Shown here one piece after another: positions 54,638-62,556 of a stretch of 64,000 nucleotides of DNA. Every line of letters begins with the position of its first letter. Within the stretch, counting starts at the first letter, position 1. The translations under genes were made by a program, and so were the position numbers. Location of the stretch: positions 558,001 to 622,000 of the forward strand of contig NZ_CP035119.1 of NCBI RefSeq assembly GCF_004087835.1, read 5' to 3'. This stretch comes from Halorussus pelagicus (GTDB lineage: Archaea; Halobacteriota; Halobacteria; Halobacteriales; Haladaptataceae). Under the pieces are notes generated by a model, which was given only the letters and a program-made list of their open reading frames with translations, made no database searches and was not told where the DNA came from.

Positions 54638-55534
54638 ATGAACGACCTGCAAGTCGCCGTGTTAGGAGCGGGAACGATGGGCCACGGCATCGCCCAAGTG
54701 TCGGCGATGGCCGGGCACAGCGTGACGATTCGGGACATCGAGCGGGACTTCGTGGACGACGGCATCGACGCCATCGAGGAGAACCTACAGGGCGGCGTCG
54801 AGCGCGACAAGGTGTCCGGCGACGAGAAGGCCGCGACGCTCTCGCGCATCTCCGGCACGACCGACCTCGCCGAGGCCGTTTCGGACGCTGACCTCGTGGT
54901 CGAAGCGGTCCCGGAGGACGTGGACCTGAAGAAACAGACTTTCGAGGATGTGGAGGCGGCCGCGCCCGACGACGCCATCATCGCGTCGAACACGTCCTCG
55001 CTCCCCGTGACCGAAATCGTCTCCGCGCTGGACGACCCCGGTCGGGGAATCGGCCTGCACTTTTTCAATCCGGTTCACATCATGCAGTTGGTCGAAATCG
55101 TCGTCGGCGAGCAGACCGACGACGAGACGGTCGAATTCGTCACCGAGTTCGTGGAGAACGTGGGCAAGACCGCCATCGAGGTGCAGGACACCGCGGGGTT
55201 CGCCTCCTCGCGCCTCGGGGTCGCCTTGGGAGTCGAAGCGATGCGGATGGTCGAGGAGGGCGTCGCCAGCCCCCGCGACATCGACCAGTCGATGGAGTTG
55301 GGTTACAACCACCCGATGGGACCGGTCGAACTCGGCGATGTGGTCGGACTCGACGTGCGCCTCGACATCCTCGAACACCTCCGCGAGGAGTTGGGTGAGC
55401 GGTTCCGACCGCCACAAATCCTGCGCCGGAAGGTCCGCGCCGGGAAACTCGGCAAGAAGACCGGGGAGGGATTCTACGTGTGGGAGGACGGCGAAATCGT
55501 CGGCACCAGCGGCGACTGGGGTGACGACGAATGA
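54638..55534 (+). CDS. 3-hydroxyacyl-CoA dehydrogenase
   Basis: A 298-residue two-domain enzyme. The NAD motif GAGTMGHGIAQVSAMAG is at 9-25. The C-terminal half includes IGLHFFNPVHIMQLVEIV and the catalytic His/Asn segment. The signature YNHPMGPVELGDVVGLD and the ending KKTGEGFYVW are typical of short-chain HBD-type dehydrogenases. It oxidises 3-hydroxyacyl-CoA with NAD+. The stop overlaps the enoyl-CoA hydratase ATG by four bases. Confidence 0.94.
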   Translation: MNDLQVAVLGAGTMGHGIAQVSAMAGHSVTIRDIERDFVDDGIDAIEENLQGGVERDKVSGDEKAATLSRISGTTDLAEAVSDADLVVEAVPEDVDLKKQTFEDVEAAAPDDAIIASNTSSLPVTEIVSALDDPGRGIGLHFFNPVHIMQLVEIVVGEQTDDETVEFVTEFVENVGKTAIEVQDTAGFASSRLGVALGVEAMRMVEEGVASPRDIDQSMELGYNHPMGPVELGDVVGLDVRLDILEHLREELGERFRPPQILRRKVRAGKLGKKTGEGFYVWEDGEIVGTSGDWGDDE

Positions 55535-56427
55535 CTGGCGAGAACGCCGGAGACGCCGACGAGCCTTCGCCCGGCAGTCCCGAAGCGGTCGCCGCGGAGT
55601 GCGAGACCGTCGCGGTGTCGGTCGGCGAGCGCGTCGAAGGCGTCGCCACCGTCACGCTCTCGCGGCCGGACGCCCGGAACGCACTGAACGCGCAACTCCG
55701 CGCGGAGTTGAAGGACGTGCTGGACGCCATTGAGCAAAGCTCAATGAGCAATCGGACGTCGTCCGATGACGCCATCGAGGCCAGCGACGTGCGCGTGGTC
55801 GTCCTGACCGGCGACGACGAGTCGGGCGCGTTCGTCGCGGGCGCGGACGTGACCGAACTCCGCGAGCGCGGTCCGCTCGAACAGCGCGAGGCCAGCAAGC
55901 GCCCGCGGGTCTACGAGTACGTGGACGACCTCGAACAACCGGTCATCGGCGCGCTCAACGGTCACACCCTCGGTGGCGGGTGCGAACTCGCGCTGGCCTG
56001 CGACACCCGCATCGCCCACGAGGGGGCCAAGCTGGGGCAACCGGAGATAAATCTGGGCATCATGCCCGGCGGCGGGGGAACCCAGCGACTCCCCCGACTC
56101 GTCGGCGAGGGCCAAGCGATGAAGCTGATTCTCTCGGGCGAACTCATCGACGCCGAGGAAGCCAGCGACATCGGTCTCGTGGACGAGGTCCACGGCGATG
56201 CGGAGTTCGAAGACCGGGTGTACGACCTCGCGGAATCGATGGCCGAGAAGAGTCCGCTCGCGCTGGAGTTCGCCAAGAAGGCGGTGAAGGCGTCGAGTCG
56301 GATGGAGTTGGAGCAGGGCATCGAGTACGAGGCCGAACTGTTCGCGCACCTGTTCGCCTCCGAGGACAAGAACGAGGGCATCGACGCCTTCTTCGAGGAC
56401 CGCGACCCGGAGTGGGAAGGGAAGTAG
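55531..56427 (+). CDS. Enoyl-CoA hydratase/crotonase-family protein
   Basis: A 298-residue crotonase-fold protein. The oxyanion-hole segments are FVAGADVTEL and NGHTLGGGCELALACD; the catalytic Glu pair positions appear at QPEINLGIMPGGGGTQRLPRLVG. A 20-residue loop (about 70-90, SSMSNRTSSDDAIEAS) after the first strand is longer than usual. It hydrates trans-2-enoyl-CoA to 3-hydroxyacyl-CoA, the step preceding the dehydrogenase encoded just upstream. Confidence 0.92.
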   Translation: MTGENAGDADEPSPGSPEAVAAECETVAVSVGERVEGVATVTLSRPDARNALNAQLRAELKDVLDAIEQSSMSNRTSSDDAIEASDVRVVVLTGDDESGAFVAGADVTELRERGPLEQREASKRPRVYEYVDDLEQPVIGALNGHTLGGGCELALACDTRIAHEGAKLGQPEINLGIMPGGGGTQRLPRLVGEGQAMKLILSGELIDAEEASDIGLVDEVHGDAEFEDRVYDLAESMAEKSPLALEFAKKAVKASSRMELEQGIEYEAELFAHLFASEDKNEGIDAFFEDRDPEWEGK

Positions 56428-56524
56428 TCGAATAGCGATAGAGAGACTGTTACTCGTTTATTTTTGAGGTAGTTCGATTCGTCTCTCGAAACGCGAGCGT
56501 CGGAAGAGTCGGACGGTCAAGAGA

Positions 56525-56578
56525 GCTAGCTTCAGGCTTGAGCCAATCATACCGCAAACCGCCCCGCACCGCGGCCGC
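56525..56578. repeat. Dispersed intergenic motif, copy 1
   Basis: AGCTAGCT-like start, a spacer, GCCAATCATAC at 56542-56552, then AACCGC and GCACCGCG. It shares this order with 62431-62487. Both copies lie directly after a plus-strand gene in a convergent gap. Confidence 0.5.
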
Positions 56579-56633
56579 GGACCTCACGCCTCCCCAACCG
56601 ATTGCGTTGTCTGCGAACCGCGTCCGCAGATCA

Positions 56634-56654
56634 GCGAGACGCGAAGCGTCTCGC
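56634..56654. terminator. 9-bp hairpin with GAA loop
   Basis: GCGAGACGC and GCGTCTCGC arms separated by GAA, within the convergent gap between the hydratase and SDR genes. It could be an RNA 3'-end structure of either gene; no T-run follows on either strand. Confidence 0.4.
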
Positions 56655-56838
56655 AAGCCTCACTTCGTTGCGCTACTCATCCCTCGCGCGCTGAAGGCGC
56701 GGCACGAGGCCGCGCCGTCAGACAAACCGCGTCCGACGAGCCTGCGCTCACGTCCGTTCGCGCAGACGCCAGCGCGCGCCGAGATGATTCGCAAACTGAG
56801 CGCGAACCGCGTGACTCGAAATCCGCCTTGCGACCTCA

Positions 56839-57615
56839 CTACCGCATCAGTTCGCCGCCGTTGACGTTCAGCGTCTCGCCCGTGACAAACCCGGCGTCCC
56901 GGAGATACGCCGCGGCGTCGGCGATGTCCCGCGGTTGGCCGAATCGCTCGACCGGAATCTGGGCCATCTCGGTCTCCTTCTCTTCCTCGGTCCGGTCGGC
57001 GGTCATGTCGGTCTCGACGTGGCCCGGCGCGATGGCGTTGACCCGCACCTCGGGCGCGAAGTCTTCGGCGTGGCTCTTCGTGAGACCCAGAATCCCGGCC
57101 TTCGAGGCGGCGTAGTGACACTCGACCGGCGCGCCGGTGTGGGCCAAAATTGACGAGACGTTGGTAACGGAGGGCGTCGGCGCGGGGTCGGCGTCGGTCG
57201 TCTCGTTGTCTGCCGCATCGCGCTCGGCCGCCTCCCGGAGGTGCGGCAGAGCGGCCTTGGTGACGTTGAACGCGCCGTTGACGTTGGTATCCATCACGCT
57301 GTCGAAGTCCTCGGGCGAGAGGTCCTCGGTGTAGACGTGCTGGTCCACGCCCGCGTTGTTGACGACGTGCGAGAGACCACCGAAGGCCTCGACCGTCGCG
57401 TCCACGAGGTCCGCGGCGTCGTCGGGGTCGCCCACGTCCGCCCGAACTGCGACGGCCTCACTGTCGGTCTTTTGCTCGATGGACTCGGCGACTGCTCTGG
57501 CTTTCTGGGCGCTAGAGACGTAGTTGACCGCCACGTCGTAGCCGTCGCGCGCGAACCGCTCGGCGATAGCCCGGCCGATACCCCGCGAGGATCCGGTGAC
57601 GAGTGCTGCTGGCAT
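56839..57615 (-). CDS. SDR-family 3-oxoacyl reductase (FabG/PhaB-like)
   Basis: A 258-residue short-chain dehydrogenase. The cofactor motif TGSSRGIGRAI (about 7-17), NNAG (about 88), the Ser in VTNVSSILAH and the catalytic Tyr-X3-Lys in CHYAASKAG are present. The insertion after GAFNVTKAAL is acidic (about 130-145). FabG-type enzymes reduce 3-ketoacyl thioesters; convergence with the CoA operon suggests acetoacetyl-CoA reductase activity, but fatty acid ketoreduction is equally possible. ATG 57615. Confidence 0.88.
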   Translation of the reverse strand: MPAALVTGSSRGIGRAIAERFARDGYDVAVNYVSSAQKARAVAESIEQKTDSEAVAVRADVGDPDDAADLVDATVEAFGGLSHVVNNAGVDQHVYTEDLSPEDFDSVMDTNVNGAFNVTKAALPHLREAAERDAADNETTDADPAPTPSVTNVSSILAHTGAPVECHYAASKAGILGLTKSHAEDFAPEVRVNAIAPGHVETDMTADRTEEEKETEMAQIPVERFGQPRDIADAAAYLRDAGFVTGETLNVNGGELMR

Positions 57616-57675
57616 ATCGCAACCACGACTCGCGGGGACCTTGGCGTTTATGACTGGCGCCCGTAATTGCCACGC

Positions 57676-58263
57676 ATGAGCGACCGGAGAGCAGACTCCG
57701 AGCGGCGGTTCGACTCGCTGGAGGACCCTGAACTCGACGACCTGCTGGACGAACTGGAGCAACTAGAGGAGACCGTCGATGACCCCGAGGAGCGCGAGCA
57801 GGTCCGCGAGACGATTCGCATCGCGCGCCGGGTCTCGACGCCGAGCGCGTTCGGTCAGGTCATTCAGGGGTTCGACCGCCACGACGCCGCCGAGGCGCTG
57901 GTCGGGAGCGTGGTGTTCGGGATTCCGATGCTGGTCGAGGGCGGCACCATCGAAATCGGGACGTTCATCGCCGCGCATCCGGCCTCGCTACTGGTCACGC
58001 TCGCGGGTACCGTCGCGCTGGTAATCGGCCTGCTCTACGTCGCCGAGATTCAGCAGGTCGAGATTCACCGCCCGCTGTTCGGGTTCGTCCCCCGACGACT
58101 CGTGGGCGTCGTCGTCGTCTCGTTTGTCACCGCGGCCGTGATGATGACCGTCTGGGGGCGCGTCAACTGGGCGACCCCGTGGCTGGCGCTCTGCCAGACG
58201 AGCGTGACCTTCTCCGCGATGGCGCTCGGGGCCGCGCTCGGCGACATCCTGCCGGGGTCCTAA
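57676..58263 (+). CDS. DUF2391 family membrane protein
   Basis: A 195-residue protein. The N-terminal 55 residues are acidic and helical (DELEQLEETVDDPEEREQVR). Then about four helices follow: ALVGSVVFGIPMLVEGG, SLLVTLAGTVALVIGLLYVA, LVGVVVVSFVTAAVMMTVW and LCQTSVTFSAMALGAALG. The layout matches DUF2391 integral membrane proteins of haloarchaea. Function unknown. ATG 57676 preferred to TTG 57667; it is divergent from the SDR gene. Confidence 0.8.
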   Translation: MSDRRADSERRFDSLEDPELDDLLDELEQLEETVDDPEEREQVRETIRIARRVSTPSAFGQVIQGFDRHDAAEALVGSVVFGIPMLVEGGTIEIGTFIAAHPASLLVTLAGTVALVIGLLYVAEIQQVEIHRPLFGFVPRRLVGVVVVSFVTAAVMMTVWGRVNWATPWLALCQTSVTFSAMALGAALGDILPGS

Positions 58264-58361
58264 CGAATTTTGGAACTGTCGGGAAATCCACCACACCGAC
58301 ACAAAGTATATGTGTATCGTGAGGGTATTGGTACCTGTTCACAGGATTTTCGGTGAGACGT

Positions 58362-58517
58362 ATGATAGAATGTCCACACTGCGGTTCGGACCTGAATCGG
58401 GACGCGAAGACCCAGACGCAGCGGAACGGCGAACCGCTCGGCAGTAAATCAACCGGTTCGGAACTCGTCTCCTGTCCGGACTGCGACGAGATGATCGACG
58501 GGTTCACGGCACACTGA
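58362..58517 (+). CDS. Small two-knuckle zinc-finger protein
   Basis: A 51-residue reading frame with MIECPHCGSDL at its start and SCPDCDEMIDG near its end. Two CPxC knuckles spaced 33 residues apart form a plausible zinc site. Haloarchaea carry many such zinc-finger micro-proteins, some linked to biofilm and stress, but this one is not identified. Codon choice (GAC, GAC, CTC, CGG) is haloarchaeal and the frame closes with TGA right after FTAH. An AT-rich AAGTATATG box lies about 55 bases upstream. Confidence 0.65.
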   Translation: MIECPHCGSDLNRDAKTQTQRNGEPLGSKSTGSELVSCPDCDEMIDGFTAH

Positions 58518-58555
58518 CGCCGCCGGAACCCTTCCTTCCGGAACTCCCGACGACC

Positions 58556-58981
58556 TCAGAGCGACGCCAGCGCCTCGCGGGCGTTCTCGACGGCGGCCTC
58601 CTTCTTCGCGGGGTAGGCTTCCACCTTCGCTCGGAAGGTGATGCCCTCGCCGAGTTCGGCCTCGCCGCGGTAAGCCGACTGCTTGTCGAGGCGGAGGAAC
58701 AACGAGCAGTTGTCGTCCACGCGCTCGTCGAGTTCGTCCAGCAGGCGCTCGGCGTCGGGGAGTTCGGCTACCTTCGAGAGGATGTGGCGCATCTCGTCGG
58801 CGTTCTCGACGCGCGCCGAGAGGACGAGGATGCGGTCGCCGTGGTGGCCCTCGCTCTTCGCGCGCTGGATTTCGAGTTCGTCGGGGAGATAGCTCCGCAG
58901 GGCCTGCTCGACGCGCTTGTCGTCCTCGGTCGCGTAGCAGAACGCCCGCAGGTCGATGTAGTGGAACGGAACTTCGGCCAT
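58556..58981 (-). CDS. COG1325-type predicted RNA-binding (exosome-associated) protein
   Basis: A 141-residue protein of the DUF54/COG1325 group. The start VPFHYIDLRAFCYATEDDKRVEQALR, the segment EGHHGDRILVLSARVENADEM and the C-terminal AYRGEAELGEGITFRAKVEAYP are family signatures. It was predicted as an archaeal exosome subunit from gene neighbourhood in other archaea. ATG 58981. Neighbours here are unrelated. Confidence 0.85.
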   Translation of the reverse strand: MAEVPFHYIDLRAFCYATEDDKRVEQALRSYLPDELEIQRAKSEGHHGDRILVLSARVENADEMRHILSKVAELPDAERLLDELDERVDDNCSLFLRLDKQSAYRGEAELGEGITFRAKVEAYPAKKEAAVENAREALASL

Positions 58982-59026
58982 TAGCAGGGGGTAGAACCCC
59001 CGAACGGAAAAAGGCGTTTCGTTGCG

Positions 59027-59650
59027 TTAGACCGTGACGGCGTTTTTCGTAGACACCGACTCGGGCACCGTCACTCGGTAGAGCGTTACCGCACCGTACT
59101 GCGTGGTGAGTTTCACCTTCGCTTCCTCGCCCTCTTCGAGACCCTGTCCGTCGTCGTCGAGGAGGTAGGCCGGAATCGTGACCCGGAAGCGGTCCTCGTG
59201 TTCGGACAGCACCGGCACGGTGTTGCTTGAGTCCTGAATCGGGCTAATCTCGAACTCGTCGCTCTTCGGGTCGATGACGTAGTTGCCGCCTTCCATCGTG
59301 GAGTTGTTCCCGACCAGCGTCGTGGCGGTGTCGGGACCGATCCATTCGAGGGTCGCCGACGAGAGATTGATATCGTCGGACCCCGCCCCGCGCATCACGG
59401 TCAGGTTCACGAAGTCAACCCGGTCGTCGTTCGCAACGTTTCCGTACGCGGAGACGACCTGCACGCGGTTCGAGACCTGCGCGCTGGACTCCTGTCCGGT
59501 CTGTTCGGATTTGGTCTGGAGGAAGCCTGCAGTGTTGATGAGAACCCCGGCCGCGATGGCGGCGACGAGTACCATAGCGATGAAGACAATGAGCGTCCCG
59601 ATGCCCACCTGCCCTCTATCCGATAGCTTCTGCCGTAGTAATTTCTTCAC
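59027..59650 (-). CDS. Archaellin (archaeal flagellin)
   Basis: A 207-residue archaellin. The class III signal [13 protein letters not shown] precedes cleavage, then the hydrophobic helix [21 protein letters not shown] (split for length) that forms the filament core, followed by [10 protein letters not shown]. The rest is an acidic beta domain with three NXS/T sequons (NLTV, NLSS, NNST). The usual arlCDEFGHIJ motor genes are not in the window. It could be a minor or solitary archaellin. ATG 59650 has a TATTAAC box about 35 bases upstream. Confidence 0.87.
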   Translation of the reverse strand: MKKLLRQKLSDRGQVGIGTLIVFIAMVLVAAIAAGVLINTAGFLQTKSEQTGQESSAQVSNRVQVVSAYGNVANDDRVDFVNLTVMRGAGSDDINLSSATLEWIGPDTATTLVGNNSTMEGGNYVIDPKSDEFEISPIQDSSNTVPVLSEHEDRFRVTIPAYLLDDDGQGLEEGEEAKVKLTTQYGAVTLYRVTVPESVSTKNAVTV

Positions 59651-59740
59651 GTCCCTCTCTAAATCACGACCGGTAGTTAATACCCCATGTCAGTAGCTCG
59701 AAAGAGCTGTCAGTAACAAACAAAATCGGCGGGAGCGTCG

Positions 59741-59953
59741 TTACGCTTCGTCTTCTTCGTCGTCCGCGTCTTCGTCGGCGGCGGCTTCCAGCGCGTCCTC
59801 GGGGATGCCGGTCTCCTGTCCGTCCTCGAAGCTGACGGTGTAGGTGCTGTCGCCAAACATCGTGTCCATGACCTGCGTGACCTGACCCTCTTCGCCGTCG
59901 TAGTCGCTGTGCTCGTCGTGCAGAATAACGCGGTCGTCTTCGTCGAAGCTCAT
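59741..59953 (-). CDS. DUF1918-like small acidic protein
   Basis: A 70-residue protein: MSFDEDDRVILHDEHSDYDGE then EGQVTQVMDTMFGDSTYTVSF (cut) and an acidic tail. The pattern is an SH3-like barrel of the DUF1918 type, from memory. Function unknown. ATG 59953 was chosen over an upstream extension. The gene lies between the archaellin gene and the lipoprotein hydrolase gene on the same strand. Confidence 0.7.
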   Translation of the reverse strand: MSFDEDDRVILHDEHSDYDGEEGQVTQVMDTMFGDSTYTVSFEDGQETGIPEDALEAAADEDADDEEDEA

Positions 59954-60039
59954 GGGTCCTGATAGCCCCGCTGGTGGTAAAAACGACCCGGTTCGGCGTG
60001 ACGTGGAAGGGAACTCGCGCGGCCGGGTCGCGGCGACGC

Positions 60040-61488
60040 TCACTTACTGGTGGTCGTTTCGACGCCGACTTCGGCGCCCGTCGCGTCGGCGGCGAACGCC
60101 GCGAGGTCGGCCACGACTCGCTCGGCGACGTGGTTGCGCTCGAAGTATTCGTCCATGCCGGGCTTGCCGTCGCCGGGCATGAAAAAGTGGTTGAGTCGGT
60201 CGTAGCGCCGGAACGAGACCGCCGGGTCGTCGCCGAGCGCGTCCGTCCAGAGCGGGAGGTCGTCCTCGACGGTTACCTGAAAGTCGCGCTCGCCGAACAG
60301 GAGCAGTCGCGGGATTTCGAGGTCGCTCGCGGCGTTCAGTTGGTCGTACTCCCGGAGCGTGCGCCAATACTCGTCGCCGCCGAGATAGACGACTTCGTCG
60401 TCGGGAAAGTCGAGCGCGCGTATCTGCTCGACGATGGTGCGCGAGCGGTTCAGTTGCTCGCGCTCGGCGTCGGTGACGGTACCGTCTCGCTCGGCCAGAT
60501 ACTGGTTCTGGTCGAGGATGGCATCGTCCACTGACCGGCCCAGCGGTGCGAGCATGGCGATTCCGCCGAGGTTCCCGTCGCGGGCCGCGATGCGCGGTGC
60601 GAACGTCCCGCCGATGCTGTGGCCCGCGACGATTACGTCCTCGTCCGCGACGACCTCGGTTTCCCGGAGCGCGTCCGCGGCCGCGAGCGCGTCGTCGGTC
60701 ACGGCCCCGTCCATAGTTATCTCCGCGAGATTCACGTCACAGGCCTCTGTCCGCTTTTCGTACCGGAGGACGGCCACACCGCGGGAGGCCAGCCCCCACG
60801 CGAGGTCCTTGTAGGGCTTGTTGGGACCGACGGTGCCGTCGCGGTCCTGCGGTCCCTGTCCGTGGACGATGACGACACCGGGCGCTCGCTCGACGCCCTC
60901 CGGGACCGTCAGCGTCCCTTCCAGCGCGCAGGCGTCGGTCGCTTGGAGCGACACCGCGCGCTCGGTGAACGACGACTGGTCGGCGTACGCGGGCGGGGAC
61001 CACTCCCCGGTCACGCGCCGAATCCAGAATCCGGTGACGGCGTCCGTCCCGAACGCGAGGACGACCTCTCGACGGCCGCGCTCGAAGTTGGCGATGGCCG
61101 TCGCCGCGTCGTACCCCTCCCGCGTGCCGACTTCCAACGCCGAAAGCGTGCGGAACTCGCCGAGTTGCGATTCTACTCCGGTCCACACCCGTTCGAGTTG
61201 GTCCGAGGAAATCTGCTCGGCCGCGGCCGGGGCGAATCGCTCGTGAGCGTCCTCGAACGCCCCGTCCGCCAGAAGCGCGACGAACCGTCTGGCGCGTCGT
61301 TTCAGCTCATCGGCGTCCGGAGCGTCGCGCGTGGTCGTCTCGGTTCCGCTCCCGGCCGTGGTCGTCGTGGAGGGTTCGGTCGATGCGGTCGTGTCGGGCG
61401 CGTCGTCGGTCCCCTGACAGCCCGCGAGCAGCGCGATTGCGCCGCTGCCGACTGTACTCAGGACCGTTCGTCGGTCGAAGTTTGTCAT
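60040..61488 (-). CDS. Tat-lipoprotein alpha/beta hydrolase with DUF3887-like N-terminal domain
   Basis: A 482-residue exported enzyme. A Tat lipoprotein signal (FDRRTVLSTVGSG, lipobox LLAGCQGT, Cys about 23) and a Thr/Ser/Glu linker precede a DUF3887-like domain (about 60-160: ARRFVALLADGAFEDAHERF). The hydrolase domain follows: VIVHGQGPQDRDG, nucleophile AGHSIGGTFAP, and a catalytic His in DRLNHFF near 440. Members hydrolyse esters or peptides outside the cell. It is divergent from a NUDIX gene and preceded by tandem dyads, so it is probably regulated. Confidence 0.9.
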   Translation of the reverse strand: MTNFDRRTVLSTVGSGAIALLAGCQGTDDAPDTTASTEPSTTTTAGSGTETTTRDAPDADELKRRARRFVALLADGAFEDAHERFAPAAAEQISSDQLERVWTGVESQLGEFRTLSALEVGTREGYDAATAIANFERGRREVVLAFGTDAVTGFWIRRVTGEWSPPAYADQSSFTERAVSLQATDACALEGTLTVPEGVERAPGVVIVHGQGPQDRDGTVGPNKPYKDLAWGLASRGVAVLRYEKRTEACDVNLAEITMDGAVTDDALAAADALRETEVVADEDVIVAGHSIGGTFAPRIAARDGNLGGIAMLAPLGRSVDDAILDQNQYLAERDGTVTDAEREQLNRSRTIVEQIRALDFPDDEVVYLGGDEYWRTLREYDQLNAASDLEIPRLLLFGERDFQVTVEDDLPLWTDALGDDPAVSFRRYDRLNHFFMPGDGKPGMDEYFERNHVAERVVADLAAFAADATGAEVGVETTTSK

Positions 61489-61549
61489 CGTTTGTGGTTG
61501 CTGTTGCGGAGTCGGTCGTCGGTCGTGCGGTGCGTCAGTGTCGGGCGTT

Positions 61550-61582
61550 GTAAAGTACGCTTTACAGTAAAGCCCTCTTTAC
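61550..61582. promoter_or_regulatory. Two tandem GTAAAG-N4-CTTTAC dyads
   Basis: 61550-61565 and 61567-61582 each have 6-bp arms, GTAAAG and CTTTAC, separated by four bases, with centres 17 bases apart. They lie 62 bases upstream of the hydrolase ATG (61488), over its likely TATA region, and 190 bases upstream of the NUDIX gene. Two dyads side by side suggest cooperative repressor binding. The binding protein is not identified. Confidence 0.6.
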
Positions 61583-61770
61583 ACTCGGGCTTAAAACCAG
61601 CGATGAAGTGTTCGGGAGAGAATACGTCTGCTCCATCGTCGCCGACGTTCCCTCGCCGACCGAAGGCTTATTCGGACGGCCGGACAACCCTCGGGATATG
61701 ACTCTGCGCTCGCCCTCCCCTGCGGTTCGACCCGCCCGCTGTCAGTCGATTTCGGCCGCACGACGCCCCG

Positions 61771-62334
61771 ATGACCACCGTTGACGACCTGTGGTATCTC
61801 GCCACGCAGGCCGACCAGCGCGCCGAGCAGGCCCACCACTGCCTGACCGACGCCCACGAGGAGTTCCTCAAACGGAGCCACAGCCGTCGGGTCTCGCGCT
61901 CGCGCTTTCGCACCCTCGCCGAGCGAATCGCGGAGTTCGGCGCACCCTACGGCGCGCACTCGGTCGTCTACCGGCCCTCCGGCGAACTCCTACTCGTCTG
62001 GCACGCGGGCGTGGACATGTGGGTCGTCCCCGGCGGCGAACCCGACCCCGACGAGTCGTTTCGCCGCGCCGCGGAGCGCGAGCTCGCCGAAGAGGCGGGC
62101 GTTAACGCTCACTACGACGGACTGGCGATGAACATCCGGGTCGAGATTCGGTGCGACGACTACGAGACGTGGGGCGTCCTTCCGCTCTTCGAGGCCCGCG
62201 CCGATGGCGACCAGACGCCCGACCCTGCCGACCCCGACGGCGAAATCACCGACGCCGAGTGGTTCGGCGACCTGCCCGAAAATACCCGCGACCGGGAGGA
62301 CCTACGAGCGTGGCGGGAGTTCGCGTTAGGGTGA
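61771..62334 (+). CDS. NUDIX hydrolase
   Basis: A 187-residue NUDIX protein. The Nudix box GGEPDPDESFRRAAERELAEEAGV (spread over about 88-111) has the G-X5-E-X7-RE-X2-EE-X-G form. A basic N-terminal helical segment (FLKRSHSRRVSRSRFRTLAERI) precedes it. It cleaves nucleoside diphosphates linked to another moiety, substrate unknown. ATG 61771 was chosen; ATG 61698 is out of frame. It is divergent from the lipoprotein hydrolase. Confidence 0.88.
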   Translation: MTTVDDLWYLATQADQRAEQAHHCLTDAHEEFLKRSHSRRVSRSRFRTLAERIAEFGAPYGAHSVVYRPSGELLLVWHAGVDMWVVPGGEPDPDESFRRAAERELAEEAGVNAHYDGLAMNIRVEIRCDDYETWGVLPLFEARADGDQTPDPADPDGEITDAEWFGDLPENTRDREDLRAWREFALG

Positions 62335-62430
62335 GTTTGGGGAGTTGCCGTCTCACGCGTCGTTCTCGCACAGAGTGCTGACGCTGGGAACTAATTAACA
62401 AGTGAGACGCTGGGAGAGAATAGTCGAGAG

Positions 62431-62487
62431 AAGCTAGCTATTGCCGACGCCAATCATACAGCACTGCAACCGCACAGCACCGCGACC
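62431..62487. repeat. Dispersed intergenic motif, copy 2
   Basis: GAAGCTAGCT, a spacer, GCCAATCATAC at 62450-62460, then GCAACCGCACAGCACCGCG. Same order of blocks as copy 1 at 56525. It follows the NUDIX stop by 100 bases, in the convergent gap. Confidence 0.5.
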
Positions 62488-62556
62488 ACACGCGACGAAG
62501 TCGAAAAGTCAAATCCTCGTGAACCAGAAACTGAACCTCTCCGCGAACGCTCGACG

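Larger units (their letters stand above)
56428..56838. other. Convergent intergenic region with hairpins and a dispersed motif
   Basis: 411 bases between the hydratase stop and the SDR stop. Contains the dispersed motif at 56525-56578, a 9-bp perfect hairpin (56634-56654) and GC-rich imperfect repeats. No ORF longer than about 110 codons shows haloarchaeal protein character. No tRNA. Confidence 0.55.
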
